A stretch of 50,883 nucleotides of DNA from Synechococcus sp. AG-683-C23 (GTDB lineage Bacteria > Cyanobacteriota > Cyanobacteriia > PCC-6307 > Cyanobiaceae): positions 1 to 50,883 of the forward strand of contig QCVD01000016.1 of the NCBI GenBank assembly GCA_003208835.1. Direction: 5' to 3'. Below, one piece after another: positions 18,869 through 28,661 of the stretch. The notes under the pieces are model-generated. The model saw nothing but the letters and a program-made list of their open reading frames with translations, was not told the DNA's origin and did no database searches. The translations under genes and the position numbers were made by a program. The stretch's first letter is position 1, and the number at the start of each line of letters is the position of its first letter.

Positions 18869-19488
18869 ATCGTTCTCCCTACGACAGCTATGACCGCCCC
18901 CCAAGCGGAGGGCGGTATCAGCGCGATCGCTCCGACGAACGGCGTGGCGCTGGTCGTGGGAATCGTCCCCCAGGCCCACCACCAGAAGGCGGCGGACCTG
19001 ATTTCAATTTCAGCTCACGCACCATTGCGGTATTGGCGGGCGTACTTGTAGTGGGCATCGGTATTGGTAGTGCCGTCACGAGCACCACACAGGGAGATCA
19101 GGGCAATATCGCCAGTTCCCAACAACTCGATATGGCCGTGCCAGACCCGGAGTTCTGTCGGCAATGGGGTGCGAGCGCTTTTGTGATGGATATCGAGATG
19201 TACACAACGCTAAATCCCTCCAGCAGCTTCGTCACGCAACCAACCCTTCAGCCTGGCTGCGTGATTCGTCGAGAAAACTGGTCTGTTTTACGCAAAGAGG
19301 GGGCCATCACAGGAGATCAAGAACGGGAATGCAAGCAACGCATGAACACATTCGCCTACATCGGCTCAGTGCGTGACAAGCCAATAGTTCGCTGCGTTTA
19401 TCAAACAGACATCTCAGAAAATCGCTTCCTGACGAAAGGAATCGCCGACGACACCGTTGGCCTTACACCGGAAGCGGATCAATTCTGA
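18865..19488 (+). CDS. DUF3172 family membrane protein
   Basis: A 207-residue protein of the cyanobacterial DUF3172 family. Residues 1-50 are Arg/Gly/Pro-rich and disordered, one membrane segment lies at about 53-70 ([19 protein letters not shown]), and the soluble C-terminal domain contains [16 protein letters not shown] and several Cys ([24 protein letters not shown]). Function is unknown. Start GTG 18865 couples it to ndhM. Its 3' end overlaps the convergent rbcR by 10 bases. Confidence 0.85.
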   Translation: MNRSPYDSYDRPPSGGRYQRDRSDERRGAGRGNRPPGPPPEGGGPDFNFSSRTIAVLAGVLVVGIGIGSAVTSTTQGDQGNIASSQQLDMAVPDPEFCRQWGASAFVMDIEMYTTLNPSSSFVTQPTLQPGCVIRRENWSVLRKEGAITGDQERECKQRMNTFAYIGSVRDKPIVRCVYQTDISENRFLTKGIADDTVGLTPEADQF

Positions 19489-20474
19489 GATAGCTGATCG
19501 GCTGATTGAAGCGGCACTACTGGTGTCGCTCCTTTTTGTCGAATGGGACTGTCGGGGCTAGCAAATACCGGAAGCACGTCTTGGCGGAATGCCGCCGAGG
19601 CCCTCGAGCAATACCGCGCTGGATGGGTGATCAATTTCAACTGCCTTTTCACCTGCAAGTCAGCCACCTGGGGGCGATGAATTGTGCCTGCAGCAAGCTC
19701 ACGATCAATCGAAACCACGGGCACAAACGCTGCCCCTAATCCGGCTTGAACGGCATTTTTAATAGCCTCGAGGGAGTTGAGCTCCATCTCGATCCTCAGT
19801 CGCTGCACATCAAGGCCTGAGCGAGCGAGCAATTGATCAACCATTTTTCGCGTGGTGGATTGGGCATCGAGGCACACAAACCCGAGGCGATAAAGATCCT
19901 CCTTCGTCAGTTCGGTCAGACGGGCCAAGGGGTGCTTCACCGGAAGCACCAGGGCAAGTTCATCACTGGCATACGGCACCACCTGCAAGAGCTCGTTCAG
20001 CTCTGGCGGCAATTCACCGCCAATGATCGCCAGGTCAATCTGGCCATTGGCCACACTCCAACCGGTTCGCCGAGTGCTGTGCACTTGAAGCTGAACGGCT
20101 ACCTCTGGATATTTCTGCCGAAATAATCCGATCATCCGTGGCATCAAATAAGTGCCAGTGGTTTGACTCGCCCCAACAATTAACGACCCGCCCTTGAGGT
20201 TGTGTAGATCATCAAGAGCACGGCACGCTTCGGCGCACTGGCTAAGGATGCGATCGCAATAACTCAGTAAGAGATGACCCGCTTCGGTGAGTTGCGCTTT
20301 CCGCCCACCGCGATCGAAGAGGGACACCTCTAGTTGTTTCTCGAGATTTTGAATCTGGAGACTGACCGCAGGCTGCGTGACATAGAGGCTGTCGGCAGCC
20401 TTTTTAAAGCTTCCCTCGCTCACGATCGCGCGCAAGATGCGGAGCTGATCAAGGGTGAACGGCAGATCAGCCAC
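19479..20474 (-). CDS. rbcR: LysR-type regulator RbcR (Ycf30)
   Basis: A 331-residue LysR-family regulator. The winged helix-turn-helix at about 21-42 ([20 protein letters not shown]) and the start [14 protein letters not shown] match RbcR/Ycf30, the regulator of Rubisco and CO2-response genes in cyanobacteria and algae plastids. The effector domain follows ([19 protein letters not shown]). Start is GTG 20474. NdhR/CmpR are close relatives, so the target set is inferred. Confidence 0.88.
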   Translation of the reverse strand: MADLPFTLDQLRILRAIVSEGSFKKAADSLYVTQPAVSLQIQNLEKQLEVSLFDRGGRKAQLTEAGHLLLSYCDRILSQCAEACRALDDLHNLKGGSLIVGASQTTGTYLMPRMIGLFRQKYPEVAVQLQVHSTRRTGWSVANGQIDLAIIGGELPPELNELLQVVPYASDELALVLPVKHPLARLTELTKEDLYRLGFVCLDAQSTTRKMVDQLLARSGLDVQRLRIEMELNSLEAIKNAVQAGLGAAFVPVVSIDRELAAGTIHRPQVADLQVKRQLKLITHPARYCSRASAAFRQDVLPVFASPDSPIRQKGATPVVPLQSADQLSQN

Positions 20475-20554
20475 CGCGATGCACCCTTCGGAAAAACTGA
20501 AATCTAAGCCCGGGATGACAGCCCGCCAGAATCACGGCCTAACGAGGCCCCTCC

Positions 20555-21286
20555 ATGGCAACCGACCACCACAGCAGCTTGATCATGCTGGTGTTGCTGG
20601 TGCTCTTCGCGGTGGTTCACAGCGGCGGTGCTGCTCTACGCGTACGAGCCGAAGCAGTCATCGGAGCACGGGCTTGGCGTTTGATCTTTGCCGCCGTGAG
20701 CATCCCGTCAGCGGTGGTGGTGATTGGCTGGTTTCTGGCGCACCGCTATGACGGTCTGCGGCTTTGGAACCTTCAAGGCGTGCCGGGGATGGTGCCCATG
20801 ATGTGGATTGGCACCGCGATCAGTTTTCTCTTTCTCTATCCAGCCACCTACAACCTGCTGGAGATTCCGGCAGTGTTGAAGCCCCAGGTTCGCCTTTACG
20901 CCACCGGGATCATCAGAGTGAGCCGCCATCCACAGGCCGTAGGTCAAATCCTGTGGTGCTTCACCCATGCACTTTGGATTGGCAGCAGTTTCATGCTGGT
21001 GACCTGCATGGGACTCATTGCCCACCACCTTTTTGCCGTATGGCATGGGGATCGTCGGCTGAAGGCGCGCTTTGGAGACGCCTTCGATGAACTCAAAAAC
21101 TCCACCTCATCGGTGCCTTTTGTCGCCGTAATCGATGGTCGTCAAACACTGGATTGGCGAGAGTTTGTCCGTCCGGCACAACTCGGAATTGCCATCGCAG
21201 TAGGCGTGTTTTGGTGGGCCCATCGCTTTATTCCTCAAGCCGGCGCATTGGTGCGCAACTCAGCACTCGAGTCCCTGTTCAGCTGA
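20555..21286 (+). CDS. NnrU-domain protein, likely 15-cis-zeta-carotene isomerase (Z-ISO)
   Basis: A 243-residue multi-span membrane protein of the NnrU family. Beyond the family fold, it carries blocks I recognise from plant Z-ISO: VVHSGGAALR (20-29), HRYDG then LQGVPG (63-78), SRHPQAVGQ (123-131), GLIAHHLFAVWHGDRRL (153-169), TSSVPF (184-189) and DGRQ. Z-ISO uses heme coordinated by histidines to isomerise the 15-cis bond of 9,15,9'-tri-cis-zeta-carotene between phytoene desaturase and zeta-carotene desaturase. H22, H125, H157/H158 and H164 are candidate ligands. crtP and crtB lie 2-4 kb upstream. A general NnrU role in denitrification is unlikely in this context. Confidence 0.8.
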   Translation: MATDHHSSLIMLVLLVLFAVVHSGGAALRVRAEAVIGARAWRLIFAAVSIPSAVVVIGWFLAHRYDGLRLWNLQGVPGMVPMMWIGTAISFLFLYPATYNLLEIPAVLKPQVRLYATGIIRVSRHPQAVGQILWCFTHALWIGSSFMLVTCMGLIAHHLFAVWHGDRRLKARFGDAFDELKNSTSSVPFVAVIDGRQTLDWREFVRPAQLGIAIAVGVFWWAHRFIPQAGALVRNSALESLFS

Positions 21287-21320
21287 GCTGCCTACACTCG
21301 ACTCAATTGGCTTGAAGTGG

Positions 21321-23330
21321 ATGCCCTCGGCAGCGGAACTCGCCTGGCTAATCCCCGTGCTGCCCCTCTTTGGGGCTGTCGTGACTGGACTTGGGCTGAT
21401 CAGCTTTAACCGGACGGTGAATCGACTGCGCAAACCAGTTGCGCTGCTGTTGATCACCTGCGTTGGCGCATCAGCTGTTCTGAGTTACGCAATCTTGGCA
21501 GGTCAGTTAGCGGGGGCCCCACCGGTTGAACATTTATTCGTCTGGGCGAGTGCTGGTGACTTCACCTTGCCCATGGGTTACATCGTCGATCCATTGGGTG
21601 CGGTGATGTTGGCGCTGGTGACCACCATTGCCCTCCTGGTCATGGTGTACTCCCACGGATATATGGCCCACGACAAGGGCTACGTCCGTTTTTTCACCTA
21701 TCTCGCCCTCTTCAGCAGTTCGATGCTTGGGCTGATCATCAGCCCCAACCTGCTCGAGATTTATGTGTTCTGGGAGCTGGTGGGGATGTGTTCCTATCTG
21801 CTTGTGGGCTTTTGGTACGACAGGGAAGGAGCTGCCCATGCCGCACAAAAGGCATTTGTGGTGAACCGCGTTGGCGACTTTGGACTCTTACTGGGAATTC
21901 TTGGTCTGTTTTGGGCGACAGGAAGCTTTGATTTCCAAGGCATTGCCGATGGTCTGCAACAAGGACTAGCCAATGGCAGCGTTGCTCCATGGGCGGCACT
22001 GCTGCTCTGCCTCCTGGTGTTTATGGGGCCGATGGCAAAGTCGGCCCAATTTCCCCTCCACGTTTGGCTACCTGATGCCATGGAGGGACCCACACCTATC
22101 TCGGCTCTTATTCACGCCGCAACCATGGTGGCGGCAGGGGTATTCCTGGTGGCGCGATTGGATCCGCTCTACTCCCAATTTCCAGTTGTTCAAACTGTGA
22201 TTGCGGTTGTTGGCACGATCACCTGCTTCCTTGGGGCCTCCATCGCCCTCACCCAGATGGATCTGAAAAAGGGTCTGGCCTACAGCACCGTTTCTCAACT
22301 CGGTTACATGATGCTGGCCATGGGGTGCGGTGCTCCAGTTGCCGGAATGTTCCATCTGGTGACGCACGCATTCTTTAAAGCCATGCTCTTTTTGGGCTCT
22401 GGCTCCGTCATCCATGCCATGGAAGAGGTGGTGGGCCACGAACCCGTCCTGGCTCAGGACATGCGGCTCATGGGCGGCTTGCGTCAAAAAATGCCCATTA
22501 CCGCCGTCACCTTTTTTATCGGCTGCATCGCGATCAGCGGGATTCCTCCCTTGGCTGGTTTTTGGAGCAAAGACGAAATCCTGGGCCAAGCCTTCAATTC
22601 CTTTCCAGTGCTCTGGCTTGTGGGGTTCCTCACCGCTGGGATGACCGCCTTTTACATGTTCCGGCTTTATTTCCTCACCTTTGAAGGAGAGTTCCGTGGC
22701 AACGACAAAGCGATGCAAGCGTCGCTGCTTGCCGTGGTGGGCAAGGAGCACAAAGAGCATGACGATCACGCCAGCAGCGTGCACGAGTCGGCCTGGCCCA
22801 TGACGGTCCCCCTTGCTATTTTGGCTGTCCCGTCCGTGCTGATTGGTTTGCTGGGGACTCCCTGGAACAGTAGCTTTGCGGGTTTGTTGAACCCTGAAGA
22901 AGCAGCAGAAATGGCCGAACATTTCAGCTGGGGTGAGTTCCTACCTCTGGCAGGAGCCTCAGTCGCTATCTCTCTGGTTGGCATCACCCTGGCAGTTCTC
23001 GCTTACGCCCTACGCCGGATTGATTTGGGTCAGTTGGTCGCTGGTCGGTTCCCCACGATTAATGCCTTCTTTGCGAACAAGTGGTATCTGGATTCGATCA
23101 ATGAAAAATTATTTGTTCGCGGTAGCCGGAAGCTCGCCAGAGAGGTGCTTGAGGTAGATGCCAAGGTTGTAGATGGGGTGGTGAACCTCACCGGTTTGCT
23201 CACCCTCGGTAGCGGAGAAGGATTGAAATACCTGGAAACTGGCCGTGCTCAGTTCTATGCCTTGATCGTGTTTGGCGGCGTGATTGCGATGGTTGTTTTA
23301 TTCGGTGTGATCGGCGGACCGATCAGCTGA
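21321..23330 (+). CDS. ndhF: NDH-1 subunit 5 (NdhF1)
   Basis: A 669-residue proton-pumping subunit of NDH-1L, with about 15 membrane segments, opening LAWLIPVLPLFGAVVTG and containing the Proton-antiporter core (WLPDAMEGPTPISALIHAATMVAAGVFL). The sequence is of the respiratory/cyclic NdhF1 type rather than the CO2-uptake NdhF3/F4 as judged by overall pattern. I chose ATG 21321; TTG 21312 lies just upstream. An intercistronic hairpin separates it from ndhD, 90 bases away. Confidence 0.95.
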   Translation: MPSAAELAWLIPVLPLFGAVVTGLGLISFNRTVNRLRKPVALLLITCVGASAVLSYAILAGQLAGAPPVEHLFVWASAGDFTLPMGYIVDPLGAVMLALVTTIALLVMVYSHGYMAHDKGYVRFFTYLALFSSSMLGLIISPNLLEIYVFWELVGMCSYLLVGFWYDREGAAHAAQKAFVVNRVGDFGLLLGILGLFWATGSFDFQGIADGLQQGLANGSVAPWAALLLCLLVFMGPMAKSAQFPLHVWLPDAMEGPTPISALIHAATMVAAGVFLVARLDPLYSQFPVVQTVIAVVGTITCFLGASIALTQMDLKKGLAYSTVSQLGYMMLAMGCGAPVAGMFHLVTHAFFKAMLFLGSGSVIHAMEEVVGHEPVLAQDMRLMGGLRQKMPITAVTFFIGCIAISGIPPLAGFWSKDEILGQAFNSFPVLWLVGFLTAGMTAFYMFRLYFLTFEGEFRGNDKAMQASLLAVVGKEHKEHDDHASSVHESAWPMTVPLAILAVPSVLIGLLGTPWNSSFAGLLNPEEAAEMAEHFSWGEFLPLAGASVAISLVGITLAVLAYALRRIDLGQLVAGRFPTINAFFANKWYLDSINEKLFVRGSRKLAREVLEVDAKVVDGVVNLTGLLTLGSGEGLKYLETGRAQFYALIVFGGVIAMVVLFGVIGGPIS

Positions 23331-23344
23331 TCGAGATCGGCATG

Positions 23345-23374
23345 TGTGTCATCGCCTATCGAGGTGATGACACA
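23345..23374 (+). promoter_or_regulatory. Intercistronic hairpin between ndhF and ndhD
   Basis: Inverted repeat TGTGTCATCGCC (23345-23356), loop TATCGA, GGTGATGACACA (23363-23374): 12 paired positions including one G-T wobble. No T-run follows, so it is not an ordinary terminator. It lies 46 bases before the ndhD start and may protect mRNA ends or tune ndhD expression. Confidence 0.6.
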
Positions 23375-23420
23375 GGCCCAGTGATTTCTACGATCCAACC
23401 AGTGGAGATCTGGATAGTCC

Positions 23421-25067
23421 GTGATCGAGTTTGCAGTCGCAGGACTGAGCGACCCCGTGCAAGCGACAGTTCCTTGGTTGAGTCTGTCGATTTTGGTGCC
23501 CATTGGCGGAGCGCTGCTTATCCCTTTCATCCCCGACCAGGGGGAAGGCAAGCAGATTCGCTGGTATGCCCTGATCGTCACCCTGATCACGTTTCTGATC
23601 ACGGTTGCCGCATATCTGACGGGTTATGACCCCAGCCTGAGCGGTCTGCAGCTGTTTGAACGCGTCAGTTGGCTGCCAGAGATCGGCCTGACCTGGACCG
23701 TCGGAGCAGACGGGCTATCAATGCCCCTCATCCTGCTCACGAGCTTCATCACCAGCCTTGCCTGCTTAGCCGCATGGCCAGTGACGTTCAAACCACGATT
23801 GTTCTTCTTCCTGCTTCTTGCGATGGATGGCGGCCAAATCGCCGTCTTTGCGGTGCAAGACATGCTGCTGTTCTTCTTGGCATGGGAACTCGAGCTTCTC
23901 CCCGTTTACCTGCTACTTGCCATCTGGGGCGGCAAAAAACGCCAATACGCGGCCACCAAGTTCATCCTCTACACCGCAGGAAGCTCCCTGTTCATCCTCT
24001 TGGCTGCTCTTGCCATGGGGTTTTTCGGAGGAGGAACGCCAAGCTTCGAATACACGGCACTGGCCGCAAAGGACTTTGGGAGTGGCTTCCAGTTGCTTTG
24101 TTACGCGGGACTGCTGATTGCCTTCGGAGTCAAGCTGCCGATCGTGCCGCTGCATACCTGGCTGCCAGATGCCCACGGAGAAGCAACGGCACCCGTGCAC
24201 ATGCTGCTCGCTGGCATTCTCCTCAAGATGGGTGGTTATGCCCTGCTGCGATTCAACTGTGAGCTACTGCCGGCGGCCCATGCCCAGTTCGCACCTCTGC
24301 TAATCGTTTTAGGGGTGGTCAATATTATTTACGCCGCTCTCACATCCTTCGCCCAACGCAATCTCAAACGGAAGATCGCCTACAGCTCCATCAGCCACAT
24401 GGGATTTGTGCTGATTGGCATCGGCAGCTTCAGTGTTCTGGGGAGCAGCGGCGCGATGTTGCAGATGATCAGCCATGGGTTGATCGGCGCCAGCCTGTTC
24501 TTCCTTGTAGGAGCGACCTACGACCGCACCCACACACTGCTGCTTGATGAGATGGGAGGCATCGGCCAAAAAATGCGGACCATGTTCGCCCTTTGGACCG
24601 TTTGCGCTCTTGCTTCCCTAGCCCTGCCAGGGATGAGCGGTTTCGTTAGCGAACTGATGATTTTTGCCGGGTTTGCCACCGACGAGGCCTACACCCTTCC
24701 ATTCCGAGTGGTGATTTGCGGCCTAGCCGCCGTGGGCGTCGTGCTCACACCGGTTTACCTGCTCTCGATGTTGCGCGAAATCTTCTTTGGCAAAGAAAAT
24801 GCTGAGCTGGTATCCCACACCAATCTGGTGGATGCCGAGCCTCGTGAGGTGTACATCATTGGTTGCTTGCTGGTGCCAATCATCGGCATTGGTTTGTATC
24901 CGCGCCTGATGACCGATAGCTTCAGCAGCTCAATCGAGGCTTTAGTGCTCCGTGATGTGACTGCCATGGAGCAACTCACGAAACCCACCGCCCCATTAAT
25001 TCGAGGGCAAGCGACGGTTCCAGCAATCCTGCGCGCTCCGAACCTCAGCACGCCAACTCCTAAGTGA
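23421..25067 (+). CDS. ndhD: NDH-1 subunit 4 (NdhD1)
   Basis: A 548-residue antiporter-like subunit of NDH-1, with about 14 membrane segments. Key blocks are [17 protein letters not shown] near the start, [46 protein letters not shown] and [14 protein letters not shown]. Start GTG 23421 gives the N-terminus IEFAV seen in orthologues. Together with NdhF it forms the distal membrane arm. Confidence 0.95.
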   Translation: MIEFAVAGLSDPVQATVPWLSLSILVPIGGALLIPFIPDQGEGKQIRWYALIVTLITFLITVAAYLTGYDPSLSGLQLFERVSWLPEIGLTWTVGADGLSMPLILLTSFITSLACLAAWPVTFKPRLFFFLLLAMDGGQIAVFAVQDMLLFFLAWELELLPVYLLLAIWGGKKRQYAATKFILYTAGSSLFILLAALAMGFFGGGTPSFEYTALAAKDFGSGFQLLCYAGLLIAFGVKLPIVPLHTWLPDAHGEATAPVHMLLAGILLKMGGYALLRFNCELLPAAHAQFAPLLIVLGVVNIIYAALTSFAQRNLKRKIAYSSISHMGFVLIGIGSFSVLGSSGAMLQMISHGLIGASLFFLVGATYDRTHTLLLDEMGGIGQKMRTMFALWTVCALASLALPGMSGFVSELMIFAGFATDEAYTLPFRVVICGLAAVGVVLTPVYLLSMLREIFFGKENAELVSHTNLVDAEPREVYIIGCLLVPIIGIGLYPRLMTDSFSSSIEALVLRDVTAMEQLTKPTAPLIRGQATVPAILRAPNLSTPTPK

Positions 25068-25131
25068 CGTATCGATGCGGTGGTCTTGGCGCTGGAACTC
25101 CTTAAGTTCTTGCTGCACAGACGCCACATCT

Positions 25132-25515
25132 ATGCGCCAAATCAATTTCGGACTGATCTTCGGCTTCGGGCTGATCACCGTGTTTTTCACGCTTGAAAAC
25201 ACGGCAGCCGCCACAGTCCATGTCCTACCCGGGATGCAATACACCTTGCCCTTGGCAGGTCTTCTGCTGCTTGTCGCCGGGATCGGTGCAGCATCCGCCT
25301 GGTTTTTCGCCACATGGACTGGGATGTTGAACAACGTTGATCAACTGAGCAAAGCCACTGAATTTGAAGCCCAACAGGTTCGTATTCAAGAGCTGGAAAC
25401 CGATCTCAATCGATACCGTTCCACGGTCGAAACGCAGCTCGGCCTCCTCCCAGCCGCCACCGTGAGCACCAGCGTGAGCACCAGCGAAGACGACTCGAAA
25501 CCAATGTCCAGCTGA
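25132..25515 (+). CDS. LapA-domain membrane protein
   Basis: A 127-residue protein with two membrane segments (about 4-22 and 40-62) and a coiled-coil tail (about 75-105, LSKATEFEAQQVRIQELETDLNRY), the layout of the lipopolysaccharide assembly protein A (DUF1049) family. ATG 25132 puts the first membrane segment at the N-terminus; upstream in-frame starts reach into the ndhD end. The tail ends in a Ser/Thr/Val repeat. In cyanobacteria its role is not established. Confidence 0.75.
   Translation: MRQINFGLIFGFGLITVFFTLENTAAATVHVLPGMQYTLPLAGLLLLVAGIGAASAWFFATWTGMLNNVDQLSKATEFEAQQVRIQELETDLNRYRSTVETQLGLLPAATVSTSVSTSEDDSKPMSS
25462..25485 (+). repeat. Two tandem copies of a 12-bp unit
   Basis: GTGAGCACCAGC occurs twice in tandem (25462-25473, 25474-25485) inside the LapA-like gene, encoding V-S-T-S twice. 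It is a site where copy number could vary without a frameshift. Confidence 0.7.
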
Positions 25516-25585
25516 AGGAGATCGTGATGCGGGGCTAGCCGAGCAGCGATGGGATCGATACCTTTCACCTAGTGAAGGGGTTCCA

Positions 25586-26488
25586 TTGCATCAGGCGGTC
25601 CCCAACGAAGGCGCTGATGCCGGTGCACGTCTTGCCATCCGTCTTCTGCAAGATGCGGCCGAGCGGGGCGATCTGGATCCATGGGACGTTGATGTGATTG
25701 CCGTTGTGGACGGCTTCCTTGATCAGCTCAGACAGCGCATCGAAGTTCCACGTCAGATCGCGGCGGCTTTGGCCGGACGTGGTGGCAGCTATGAACGTGA
25801 TCTCGCAGAAAGCAGCGAAGCCTTTTTGGCGGCCTCAGTGCTCGTTGGCCTGAAAGCGGAAGTTCTCGAAGCCAGCATGCTTCCACCTCCCCCCGAAGTG
25901 GAGGAGTATTTCGACGCCGACTTCGAAGATCAGGGATGGCTGGATCCCAGCTTCGAGTTACCTCGACGGCCTGAACGCCATCTACTGCGGCGTCCTGTGG
26001 CACCTCCACCGCTCCGCCGTCCGGTAACCCTCGGAGAACTCATTGAACAGCTCGAGAGCATTGCCGAGCAACTCGAATCCGACGAACTGGACATGCGTCG
26101 CCGTCATCGACGCAAGCGGTTCAGCACCCGTGACGCCATCAACCAAGTTGCCAATTTGGCGCACCGCGAAAAGTTACCGGAAACCACTGCTGCTCTCGGC
26201 GTGTTTCTCAATGGCTGGGAAGACGCCTTGGATTGGGTGGATTTTGAAGGACTCGTACAGCGCTGGGTTCAAGTGGCTGCAGCGGATCTGGATCAAGACA
26301 GGGTAGGAGTGTTCTGGGCGCTGCTATTTCTGTCCTCTCAAGGCAGTGTGCAGCTTGAACAGTCGCAATGGCTGCACGGACCACTACGAGTCAAACGGAT
26401 CCCAGCAGCTGGAATCCCGACGCAATTACCGATCAGCAGCCTTCAGGTTGCGACTCCAATCCAAGCTCCAACAGCCGTCGCCGCCTAA
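25586..26488 (+). CDS. scpA: Segregation and condensation protein A
   Basis: A 300-residue kleisin of the SMC-ScpAB condensin complex. The N-terminal part (ARLAIRLLQDAAERGDLDPWDVDVIAVVDGFLDQL) matches the ScpA helix that binds the SMC neck; a linker with acidic residues follows, and the C-terminal winged helix (about 190-260, FLSSQGSVQLEQ) binds the SMC cap. Only TTG 25586 fits the conserved N-terminus. The following sugar-nucleotide gene begins 42 bases downstream. ScpB and Smc are not in the window. Confidence 0.85.
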   Translation: MHQAVPNEGADAGARLAIRLLQDAAERGDLDPWDVDVIAVVDGFLDQLRQRIEVPRQIAAALAGRGGSYERDLAESSEAFLAASVLVGLKAEVLEASMLPPPPEVEEYFDADFEDQGWLDPSFELPRRPERHLLRRPVAPPPLRRPVTLGELIEQLESIAEQLESDELDMRRRHRRKRFSTRDAINQVANLAHREKLPETTAALGVFLNGWEDALDWVDFEGLVQRWVQVAAADLDQDRVGVFWALLFLSSQGSVQLEQSQWLHGPLRVKRIPAAGIPTQLPISSLQVATPIQAPTAVAA

Positions 26489-26530
26489 AATTGGTCTAGT
26501 GTGCCAAAACTTCAGGAGCCCGAAACGCCA

Positions 26531-27709
26531 ATGAAGGCGATGATTCTGGCGGCTGGCAAGGGAACAAGGGTGCAGCCGATCACACATGTGATCCCCAAGC
26601 CGATGATCCCCATCCTGCAAAAGCCAGTGATGGAATTCCTGCTTGAACTGCTCAAGGAGCACGGTTTCACCGAAGTCATGGTGAACGTTTCGCACTTAGC
26701 AGAAGAAATTGAGAACTACTTTCGTGATGGGCAACGGTTTGGCGTTGAACTTGCGTACAGCTTCGAGGGACGAATTGAAGACGGAGAACTGATTGGTAGT
26801 GCCATGGGTTCTGCTGGTGGCCTGAAAAAAATTCAGGATTTTCAGCACTTTTTTGACGACACATTTGTAGTGCTCTGCGGTGATGCACTCATCGATCTCG
26901 ATCTCACAGAAGCCCTCAAGCGCCACCGAGAAAAAGGGGCTATCGCAAGCCTGGTCACCAAACGAGTTCCTAAGGATCAGGTGAGCAGCTACGGCGTTGT
27001 CGTGACTGACGACGAAGGTCGTATTTCCTCGTTCCAAGAAAAGCCAAGCATCGATGAGGCACTAAGCGACACGATTAATACTGGTATCTACATTTTTGAG
27101 CCTGAAATCTTTGATCACATCCCATCAGGGGTTTCTTTTGATATCGGATCAGATTTATTTCCAAAATTAGCTGCATCTGGAGCTCCCTTTTATGCCATCC
27201 CAATGGATTTTGAGTGGGTAGATATTGGCAAAGTACCCGATTATTGGCAAGCAATCCGTAGTGTCCTTTCCGGTGATGTTCGCCAAGTTGGTATCCCTGG
27301 CAAAGAGATTCGTCCAGGGGTCTACACAGGCCTGAATGTGGCCGCTAATTGGGAAAAAATAAATGTTAGTGGGCCAGTTTATGTTGGAGGAATGACCAAA
27401 ATCGAAGACGGCGCCACAATTATTGGCCCCACAATGATTGGCCCGAGTTGTCACATTTGCGAAGGCGCCACCATCGACAACTCAATCATTTTTGATTATT
27501 CACGCATCGGAGCTGGCGTTCAACTCGTTGAGAAACTTGTTTTTGGTCGCTACTGCGTTGGGAAAGATGGAGACCACTTCGACCTTCAAGAGGCCTCCCT
27601 GGATTGGTTGATCACCGATGCAAGACGCCAAGATCTTGTTGAGCCATCACCTCAACAAAAAGCGATGGCCGAGCTGCTCGGTACGGATCTCACATCGTCA
27701 GTGAACTGA
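26531..27709 (+). CDS. Sugar-nucleotide pyrophosphorylase (mannose-1-P guanylyltransferase-like)
   Basis: A 392-residue nucleotidyltransferase. The N-terminal Rossmann-like domain has MILAAGKGTRVQPIT...PKPMIPI and a GDALIDLDL metal-binding block; the C-terminal part is a left-handed beta helix (about 260-350, repeated hexapeptides such as GPVYVGG, ATIIGP, ATIDNS). The family includes mannose-1-phosphate guanylyltransferases and glucose-1-phosphate transferases for cell-surface sugars; substrate is undecided. ATG 26531 starts right at the conserved loop. Codon use from about 26800 to 27550 is visibly more AT-rich than its neighbours. Its end overlaps metF convergently by 20 bases. Confidence 0.88.
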   Translation: MKAMILAAGKGTRVQPITHVIPKPMIPILQKPVMEFLLELLKEHGFTEVMVNVSHLAEEIENYFRDGQRFGVELAYSFEGRIEDGELIGSAMGSAGGLKKIQDFQHFFDDTFVVLCGDALIDLDLTEALKRHREKGAIASLVTKRVPKDQVSSYGVVVTDDEGRISSFQEKPSIDEALSDTINTGIYIFEPEIFDHIPSGVSFDIGSDLFPKLAASGAPFYAIPMDFEWVDIGKVPDYWQAIRSVLSGDVRQVGIPGKEIRPGVYTGLNVAANWEKINVSGPVYVGGMTKIEDGATIIGPTMIGPSCHICEGATIDNSIIFDYSRIGAGVQLVEKLVFGRYCVGKDGDHFDLQEASLDWLITDARRQDLVEPSPQQKAMAELLGTDLTSSVN

Positions 27710-28583
27710 TCTCGGCTTGATCCAGGATCAAGGGGATGCGTTCCTCTGCCTTAATGGCCATGAGGTGAACACCCTGAACAATTCCCAGGTATTGCCGCAC
27801 CTGCTCAGCAGCAATGGCGACTCCTTCCATCGCAGGATCGGATGCATCCTCTAAACGCTCAATCAGGTGATCAGGGATACAAGCTCCTGGCACCACACGG
27901 TTAATAAAGCGTGCATTTTTGGCCGATTTCAATAAAAACACCCCCGCCAAAACTGGAAGCTGAAGCGGCCCAGCCAGCTCCTGCTGAAACCGTTCCAACA
28001 CCTGGGGGTCCATCACCATCTGGGTTTGGACAAATCGAGCACCAGCTGCTGCCTTCCGCTGCAAGCGACGCTGTAAGCCACTCCAACTTCGCGAATGAGG
28101 GTCGGCCGCACACCCTGCAAAAAGAGCAGTGGCCCCATCGGGAAGGCTTCCTTTAACGGGATCTTCTCCCTGGTTCAAAGCCTCGACTTGCTGCAGCAAT
28201 TTCACCGACTCCAACTCATTTACGGGTCGGACCTCAGGCTGATCACCCGTGCGGACGGGATCGCCAGTGAGACAAAGGAGGTTGCGAATGCCCAAAGCAT
28301 GGGCGCCGAGCAAATCCGCCTGCAGAGCAATCCGGTTGCGATCACGGCAGGCCAACTGCAACACAGGTTCAGCGCCAGCCTCGAGCAGAAGCCTGCAGGC
28401 CGCCACACTGCTCATTCGCATGACAGCACGGCTGCCATCTGTGACGTTCAAAGCATGCACCCGCCCTTGCAAATGAGCCGCCATGGCCAGCATGTGGGAA
28501 GGATCAGCTCCTCGTGGGGGCATGACTTCTGCCGTGAGTGCCTGGTCTCCGGCCTCAATCGCGCACTGGAGCGCCGTGGTCAA
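27690..28583 (-). CDS. metF: Methylenetetrahydrofolate reductase
   Basis: A 297-residue FAD-dependent TIM-barrel enzyme reducing 5,10-methylene-THF to 5-methyl-THF for methionine synthesis. Motifs are AEVMPPRG (catalytic Glu), ALNVTDG, CRDRNR, LCLTGDPVRTGD and ARFVQTQMVMD. Start TTG 28583 gives a normal N-terminus. It is divergent from the pedR-like gene. Confidence 0.93.
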   Translation of the reverse strand: MTTALQCAIEAGDQALTAEVMPPRGADPSHMLAMAAHLQGRVHALNVTDGSRAVMRMSSVAACRLLLEAGAEPVLQLACRDRNRIALQADLLGAHALGIRNLLCLTGDPVRTGDQPEVRPVNELESVKLLQQVEALNQGEDPVKGSLPDGATALFAGCAADPHSRSWSGLQRRLQRKAAAGARFVQTQMVMDPQVLERFQQELAGPLQLPVLAGVFLLKSAKNARFINRVVPGACIPDHLIERLEDASDPAMEGVAIAAEQVRQYLGIVQGVHLMAIKAEERIPLILDQAEISSLTM

Positions 28584-28661
28584 AGCCTTTTATCGCTTCA
28601 GCACACCACTATGAAGGATTGGACTTGCGTCGGGATTAACATGCAACCAAAGGGGTTGACT

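Noticed and set aside
22068-22922. 284-codon His/Gly-rich minus frame inside ndhF
   Set aside because: It is the reverse complement of membrane-protein codons, with no recognisable domain.
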